A stretch of DNA of 32,323 bases from Mnemiopsis leidyi (taxonomy: Eukaryota > Ctenophora > Tentaculata > Lobata > Bolinopsidae), in the NCBI GenBank assembly GCA_000226015.1, contig JH153047.1, positions 137,594 to 169,916 on the forward strand, read 5' to 3'. Below are positions 21,901-30,900 of this stretch, piece by piece (positions within the stretch are counted from its first letter, which is position 1; each line of letters opens with the position of its first letter). The position numbers and the translations under genes are program-made. The notes beneath the pieces are model-generated. The model was not told the origin of the DNA and ran no database searches. It was given only the letters and a program-made list of their open reading frames with translations.

Positions 21901-24900
21901 AGACCTCATCCCACAACGAGAACCAGAGAGCTGGTAATTACCGGGGTTCTAGTTCCTGGACCATCCTCCACACTCCTCGACCCGTCAAACTTCATCTTCC
22001 TTAACTTCCGTTCTGCCTTCTCCATTAACAGTCTGTAACCCCCCGATTTGGGATCAAGCGAGTTGAACAGGATCTTTAGGTTTTTGGCTGTCAGGAACTG
22101 TAATAATAGCACGTGTGAGTCAGAATAAGGGTGAAATTGACAGGTTAAGATTGACATTTAAGTGATACAAACTTATAAGATGCAAACGAGGGTATCTTGG
22201 GAAAAGAAGATTAAATTATAAATACCTGTTTTAGATCACATCCGTAATCCATGAGTAATTTGACAAACTCCGTTCGCTGTTTTGTAATAGCAAACAGCAT
22301 CAGTTGCTCCAACTCATATGCCTGAAAATATCGCGATTAAAATTTCAAAAAAAGATGTGCCAGTTTAAATACTTTGAACCAAAGCTTCAAACGGATTGTG
22401 GATCTATGCGGCCTGGATGAGGCTTAAACAAGAATTCGTTCAGATCTATTAGTATCGGAGGATTTATTTTCGTAGTGCATATATGCGCATATAATATGTA
22501 GCCGACGTTAGTTGCACACGAAATTGTCCAAAAGCAACGGGGGTACCAACATGACCGACCAAACAGTAAAAAACAAAGCCATCTAGCTAGATAGCCTGCA
22601 AAAAGTTATCCTGAAAATAATCAGCCATTACATAGCAGATTCCATTTCATTGCAGATGCCATTACATAGCAGATGCCATTACGTATAGGCGTATAGCAGA
22701 TGCCATGCCAAAACTATTCTTCATCAAAAAATGCCTAACCTCAAGGACGATATTTATCTGACCCTGATTTATTTGCTGTTTATTTGCCGATTGTCAACTA
22801 CTCGAATTTCGAGTAAATTTTTGAAAAATTTGCCGGATTATGTAATATAATAAACTCACGTGAAACCGTGTCAATGCGAACTAAAAATAAACAACTTTTA
22901 ATCCAACTAACCGAGAACTTGTAGAGTTTCTGACTGAAAATAAACTCTCGAGCGATCTTGGCGTGACCCCATGTGATTGCTAGTCGCATTTGTCGCATCT
23001 TGGTCGCAGCTAGCACGTTGGCGTTAGCTGAGGAGTGTGGTTTGTTAAATGAGACAATTGCGACAAGTTTATTTTATTCATCATGCCTCTGTGTACCATT
23101 ATCATGATAAAGTGCGAATGACGCTCTAAATTTATGATGAAAGACGGTCTTAAAAAACCAAGTCTATTGTTTACTACTTAATTACTAAGTCTCACCAGAA
23201 CTCTTCATGAGCGAAGACAAGATGTAGAAATCTAGAGGCTCTGGGTTTTGGATGCTGTAGATCGTTACAAAGTCTCGATAGGCAGAGATTTCAAGGATAA
23301 CATCCAGCATTTCCTCTTCAATCTTGTACTTCCCGAAGTCTTTTTCTATCATCCTTTTTATCTCCACGTCGCACTCCGCTGCAAATAGTTTATCTTTCTC
23401 AGTTTCTAACTAATGTTTGTTTTAAAGAATATTATACAGTCAAAATTTATCATCAATTGGGGCTATAACCGGCGGACTTTGTCTGCAGTAGAACTGCGGC
23501 AGACAGAGTCCGCCGGTTATATTCCCATCATTGATCAACCTTATGCTCTTCAACAGCTACAGCTTTAATGAATCTACATTCTACAATCTCGTTAAAGATC
23601 ATACCAGGCATTTTACGTTCTTTTCGACCACCGGCACCTTCTGATTCGATCTCGATGCTGTTTTCAAAACCATAACAGAGGATATCACTTGCTCTGCCAC
23701 TTCCTTTTAATACAACCAAGGTGTTTCCTGGGGCACATTGCTCTGATACCATTTATTTCAAAAACTAAAAGTTAAATAAGATAAGTTTAAGGCGAGATGC
23801 AAGAACTCAAGATATGAGACCTGTGACCGCTCTTTCAACACTTAAATAGAATAAGGATATGCAATAATATATGGGCAGCAGCCAGCACTCATATGCTCAA
23901 TTTTTATAGCTAGCACTCTGATTTAAAAGTAAAGTCGTCGAAAGTAGCTCAAGCTGTCAGTGGGGAAGCCAAAGGTGTGCAAAAAAAATTAAAAACATAT
24001 TTATATGCCAAGCGAGGGATGTCTGCAAATAAAGAACTTCAATTTCAATAGGAAGCACCGAGAGCAGTATATTAAAACAAGTATGAATGAAAATAGAACT
24101 GCAAACCCAGCATTACCTGTACCTTTCCGTAACGTGCTAATGGCGATCTCCAGACTCCTCATGCCGCCTTCCACCATAATGCAAACCATCGGCAGTGGCA
24201 CGTCTGGGCAAGAAAAGGGGGGTTAGAGGGAAACATCGGCAGTGGCACGTCTGGGCAAGAAAAGGGGGTTAGAGGGAAATATCGGCAGTGGCACGTCTGG
24301 GTAAGAAAAGGGGGTTAGAGGGAAACATCGGCAGTGGCACGTCTGGGCAAGAAAAGGGGGTTAGAGGGAAACATCGGCTTGGTACGTCTGGGCAAGAAAA
24401 GGGGGGGGGGGGGTTACAGGGAAACTTTGTTTCCGAATAGGAGTATCGAAAGAAAAGATTTTAGTGTGGTTGAACTTTTATCATACGAGTGAAACAGGAC
24501 AAATAAAATATGAAAAGTTAACGAAATATTTGTTTCGGAATAGCATCGTCCCAGGTTTTTAAATACTGCTAAATATTAGAAAAAAGGACATGATCTATAC
24601 AGTTTTTGGTGAGCTCGAATGTTCTTACTCTGAATCATGAACTTTTCACATATGAGTGTTTCCAAAGCCGCTCGAAACTCATACTCGATGCCGTCTGTTC
24701 CAGTAGTGCCTGAAAGGTGAGGAAATATTGGTAAGCGACTTTCACGCCTCATCAAGACTTACCTAACTGATCAACTAGATATAAAACAGTAAAACAGAAT
24801 TGAGGTATATCGGCATTTGGTCCCGAATACGTAGACTCAATTACTGTGAATACTGTGATTCATATTGTAGAGTAGTCACAGCTTCAAACTGAGACGAGAG

Positions 24901-27900
24901 GCGTACTACTACAATTTTTAAAATTTTCACGATCTGTCCTTGTGTTCACAAACCCAGCTTTCAGACTTACCGTCGTCCACTAGGAAATGGTGGGTGTGGT
25001 TTGGGTCCAGAGTAGCGTAACCCTTGTCAGGAGGCTCTATAGGGTACGTTGTAGCTTCTCTCTGCTGAGAGATCAAGTCAACTTTACCAGATTCAGTATT
25101 CTCCAGAATATAATTTCAACATTATTCTAGTATTCTGCAGAACAGGTATCTCAAATTTTAGTCAAATTGCAACTCAAGTAACTCCATATAAAAGTCGGAA
25201 AAACAAACGGAAGAAACACAAAAAAGCAGAGGAGTAAAAATTCAAACCAAGACCCACCCCGCCATAGTGACCACTTCGGTTGTGGACAAGTAGGTGGTTC
25301 TTCCAGGTTTTACCCCAGTTCCCTACACCAATAGTTGGGATGCGGGTTGTTGAAATACTCTGTCCAATCACACCACCCACTAGTTTCATCACTCCCTGGT
25401 TTGGAAGGCATTTTATTGTGGGTAGTATACTTATATAGATTATAGTACGATTAAAACATATCATTATTTTCCATTTTTTGAAAATTCATCTCATCGGTGG
25501 CTCATTGTTCAAGTATTTTTATTTGTTTTCATCAAAAACAATGTCAAACAGATTTTCAAAAAACGGACTACTTTTCCTAGAATCAGAGAAACTAAAAACT
25601 ACCTCTCTCACATATTTCCAGTAAGTTATAAAGTTTGAAAAACAGAGAAGTGACTCACGCAGTGTTGTCCGCCAGTGATGATCCAGGCTCTGGTGGAGCG
25701 GGCAGCGTTAAGGAGCCCTTGTTGGAAGGAAGCACAGATGTCTTGAGGGACGTTGAAACTCTTAGCTCCTCCGGATACTGATATCAACAAATCTGGTGGG
25801 AAGGTTTGTCAAGAGGGCAGGCTACGATTTAGAATTTACATAGGGCTGGTTAAGAAGTCCTATTTTGGAGCGGCTTTAAGCTAAAAGTTTGATAGAGCTG
25901 AGGATGAAGTAACAAAGCAACGTTGAAAAATGCAGCTAGTTGTTAGATACCTTATTTTTTCGAAATTAAGATTATACAATGTTCAGAAGTCGCGTGACAA
26001 AGTAAATACCTGGTTCGTCCAGTTTCCAGAAGTCAGCGAAGAGAGATTTGAGAATCTCGATCCGGGGTTTCTCGCTGTAATCTTTAGCGATTCTCATATA
26101 TTGAGCTTCTTCGGCACACTCCTGAAACATAGAACATGTACAGACTACAGAAATGCTTGTGTTAAGTGAAATATCAATAATGTAAGCTATTCCGATTTGA
26201 AGACTAATAAATATCATATTTCACCAATATTTTCTACTAAAAATCAAAACATTAACCGGACCAGACCTCTACGTCGAAAGAAATTTTGCCAAAAGCGTTG
26301 TTTTTTGTGAGCATTGTGTTGTCGTGCTGTGTCCAGCTTGACTCCTCTGGCATTTCCATAAAATCTGCAAAGTTTCAGTTAGTACATAACACGGTACTGA
26401 AAAACAGTTAGCATCACGAACAGGACATAGCCTTGGAATAAAGTCTGAGCACCAACGTTTATCGTTAAAGGTGCACTTTTATAGATTAATAACTTCTTAA
26501 TGCTATTCAAACATCCCTCTAGCTCTAGTATAGTCTGATAAAAGGCAGAATGGACGTTAACAACAATAAGGAAAAGATGAAAGATACCACCCCAATTTTA
26601 TTTTGACAAAAGCAAAGAAAGATAACAAGATACTAAAAGAAATTACGATATCTGGCTGGACGCATGCAATATTACTATATTAGTCGACCTTAAGAGATAC
26701 CCCAGTTCTTCAATCGACACAGCAATCATAAATATCAAGCTCATCGACTTTCGAGAAGCCAATCCTAACCATCTAGAATCGAACTTGCAAATTAAAATTC
26801 TCATTCATGGCGACACTCACGATCTGAACACGAGAGACCGTTTTGGGGGGTGGCGGAGTCAAGATCGAACCGGGACAGAGTGGACTGGGGGGTGGTCCGG
26901 GACCGCCTAACTCTACCGCTGGTACTGGTGTATAGCACCAGGTCGCTCGAGGAGCCCACTGTGAGGTTACCAGGTCAGGTCCAAATTTCTAGGGTCTCAT
27001 TGTGTGGGGTTCTATTTTATCGACCCATTGTGAAGTTACCAGTATAAGTGGAATTTTTTAGGGTCTCGTTAAAATTTGGGTGTAATGACGAAAGTTTTGA
27101 GCGTCCGATTTTAGAAAATAGTAAAAAACAATATTAAGTAATCGGTGACTCAAAATAATATTTTTCGCCTCTATCTAGAACAGGAAAATCCAAAAGAGAT
27201 TCAAGAGAGCTTCTAACTGAAGAAGGACAGACTTCAAACAAACAAGGTTGAACTCTTATGCTATTTACGGGTTTTAGAGCTGGAGCAATGGTTGCCGGGT
27301 TTGTGATTTTCGACATCGGCCAAGTCAGGCCAACCGAGGCGGTAATTTTCTGTGGTAATTCGTTATGTGATTATCTGTTATGTGATTATCAGTTATGTGA
27401 TTATCTGTTTTGTGATTATCTGTTATGTGATTATCTGTTTGAAGTCTAGCGGTCCATTAAGATATTCCTCTAAATGTCATAATATGCAAAAAATTGCACA
27501 AAATATGCAACAAAATGTACAAAAATTGTGAACACGTCGATGTTAAATACAGTGTACATTCTGCAACCGCGGATTTGTACAATCCACAAGCAAACTAGTC
27601 CACAAGAACAAAACATTAAACGCTTCTAACCTGAACTTAGTTTTGGGTGCTTGGAAAGTTTGTTTTTGCAGTGGCATATGGGATCGTTGTCGACATCGTC
27701 CTTCTCCTTGACGAACTTGTAACATTCTCGGACTTGAATGTTCTTCACCACCCATTCGTCAAATGTCCTCTGAAGAAAATCAGTTTCAAATTAAACGAAT
27801 TTTTCATAGGATATATTTTATTAAATTGAATTTTCATGCTTAGGGAAGCATTTTTTTTGAAAAAAAATCCATGTTACCTCTGGTGCGTTGACGTAAATTA

Positions 27901-30900
27901 AAACCGCAGAGAGTTTGGAAACTTAAAAACATGTAATATTATAATTCATCCAGTAGAGCTATGATAATACTGTATTGATGGTATCGATGGAGATACAATT
28001 GATGGGCAAATCTGCTGACTGGACGAATAAAGCTATACAGCCCAACGTACAAAAGCAAAACATTTGCTATCATGACGAAGAGGATGGAAAAGATAGAGAG
28101 AGAGAAAAGTCTCTTGACGTGTGGCTGGTAGGCATCTCTAAAAGGTTGAGGACTAATTTTAGCGTATCAAACATTTCGGAGACTTACAGCTTTCAACTGG
28201 AGCACTAGCTGCATGAAATCACTACCGGACGAATCTGATACGGCAAGCTGTTTCAGCATTTTGACCAGGATTTTACCAAATTATGAGACTATATAGTAGT
28301 ATAATTGGGTGGTATAATACTGGAGTGTACTTAAGAAGTATACTGAGTTTACTTGATGTTTAAAACGAAGAAACCAGCAGGCAGCAGGAGAGAAAAATAG
28401 GCGAACAGTAGCTTGGTTGAATCAAAGTAAACCCTTTGACAAACGCAAATGGATTATAAAAGCAAATTTAAGATCGTTTTGGACACATTCATGAGCCCAT
28501 ACATCATAGGTACATCACTCTAGATTAATAAGGTAACAATAGTTCGATTTAACTTATAAAAATAAAGCCCGTGTGAACAATTGAATTTTCATTTTGAATA
28601 TTGAATAAATTGTACCAGAGTTGTGAATTGTGATGACAATCTATAGTTAGTTACTTGAGAAGATGACGTCTTTCTGAGCGATAGCAGTCAAAACTTTTGT
28701 TTTTGCTACAAAGACGTAACCGCCATGCAACGCCAGAAACCCACGCTAGTAAAAAACGGGAAAAACCGCTCGGTTTTAGACGGTTATAACTTATAACATA
28801 GCAAAAACTATCCGACACGTAGCGTGTCAAGCAAACTTATACAGAGGTAAATTTTTCACGCATTTTGATGTTGATTGAGGAGCAAAAGCGCTGTCTTAGA
28901 TTTGTGATTGTCGTATATTAATGCTCTTTCCTCCTCCGACATATGTCAGGATTCCTTAAACTCTGACCATGATTCTCATATATCATGGAACGGGAGGATT
29001 GTTTAGTTGGAACTCCTTGATTTGACAAGCATGGGTTAAGATTTACTAATACACAATTTCTAGGAATTAAAAGTAAAGTAAGTAAATAATCCTCGAAGAT
29101 TATTCAAGCAAGATGTGTGACCTATCAACAGAAAAGTCGCCAAACGGGTAACCTGTTGAGCAAGCTGGATGAGAGCCGACGCGATGGCAGGGTCGTGAAA
29201 CATTCCCTTTTTCCCGTCAAATGACATGACCACCAGATCAGCCTCAAATTCCGAGCATTTCCATGCTTAACCGTTCAAACTCGTTCAAACCAAGCTAACT
29301 AGTCAATTCGCAGGGAATTGTGTGTTTGATTCTATTTTGATATGGATGGTTGGCTAATTGGGCGAGCTCTATGAAGTGGGTTAGATTGATTGCCTGATTA
29401 GACGCTGGTTAATTAGTTAAGGAAATGCGTTACATGAAGGTTAAATAATTTTATCCGCCTCTAGCTGCGAGAATCCCCACGGAACAGTGAGAGCAGACGG
29501 GGGGAATTTGATATATGAACTGAGCAAACTTGATGTGAACTGAGCAAATGTGATGTGAACTGAGCAAATGTGAGGTGAAATGAGCAAATTTGATGTGAAA
29601 TAAGTAAATTTTATGTGAAATTAGTGAACTTGATGTGAACTGAGCAAATTTGATGTGAACTGAGCAAACTTAGCATGAAGTATGTTATCATATATGTTGC
29701 GAGGGTAATGAGATACAAGTTAATACAAGTTAACGTGGAAGTGAGTCGAACGTATCAGTCGAATTTATCATAATCACGAGTACAATTACTAAGCACTTAG
29801 TACAAGTAGTTAGTACAAGTACTTCGTACATGTTCTGATGACGTTGTAAACCCAAGCCTCCCAAGGAACCAACAGTCAACACACCTCATTAAAAGCCCGA
29901 CTGACCAAACATCTCCACAAAGTAGCTGTATCTTGCTGACCCCGCAGTTTCTTGTACTCCCCCCTCCTCTGACCCATGTTTCAAGGTGGTCAACAAACGG
30001 GCAACAGAAAGTTTCATACAGGTATAAACCAGGCAGCCGGACAACATTTACAAAACTAGATTGTCGTGCACCATGCTGGCTAACACAGCTGAATGACTTG
30101 CTAGAATCTATTATACGAGAATCACGATCGTAGCTTATAATCTTCAGTTTGTTTTTTAACTCAGTCACGCCGATGGCAAACTGTGGTACACGACAGCATG
30201 CAAGAGTTCGACCTACTGATACGATTCGCTTATCGAATTCCGGATATATGCCACACGCACATTTGAATACTCGTTATAGTGTTTAAATCGGTCACATTGA
30301 TAAGAATCATGGAATTTTTATACTCTTCTGGATGTTTTCAAGTACGATACTGATTTTCCATTATCAGGTGTGCTTCTTTTCTGCACTCGCACGTGTTACG
30401 AGTGCAACTGAATATGTTGGAATTAATGTTGTGGGAATTAATGTTTAAACCTGGATATGTTAAACGCAATTCGTTGCTGTATTTTAGCTTACACCAGGGT
30501 TTATAATATCGTTTTGTTAGCGTTTTATAGTTCTGATAATTAAGATACGTTCAATAAATTTGTTTCAATTTTGCTTGAAGTGTGGCGTGTAGAATAGAAA
30601 CTCTTTAGTCTGTCTTTTAATGAAGAGGAATAAACAGCCAAACAGGTTGTCACGTACATCTTTTTGTCAAATAAAACGCCCTTAAAGTATAATACAACAA
30701 CTATTCTTAACTTGAACTATGCTATGTCCTATAAACTTAACTTGAACAATGCTATTTCCTATAAACTTAACTTGAACTATGCAATGTCCTATTAACTTAA
30801 CTTGAACTATGCTATGTCTTATTAACTTAACTTGAACTATGCAATGTCCTATTAACTTAACTTGAACTATGCAATGTCCTATTAACTTAACTTGAACTAT

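Noticed and set aside
27134-27316. 60-codon minus-strand frame (SSVRSSLESLLDF)
   Set aside because: It lies between two exons that already join in matching phase and has no homology I can see; a cassette exon is possible but unsupported.
27975-28208. 77-codon plus-strand frame
   Set aside because: No recognisable domain, opposite strand to the host gene and no splice context; probably chance in an AT-rich intron.
29797-30168. 123-codon minus-strand frame
   Set aside because: The phase that joins to the neighbouring exons is a different one (RRGEYKKLRGQQ); the long frame is Cys-rich and not protein-like.
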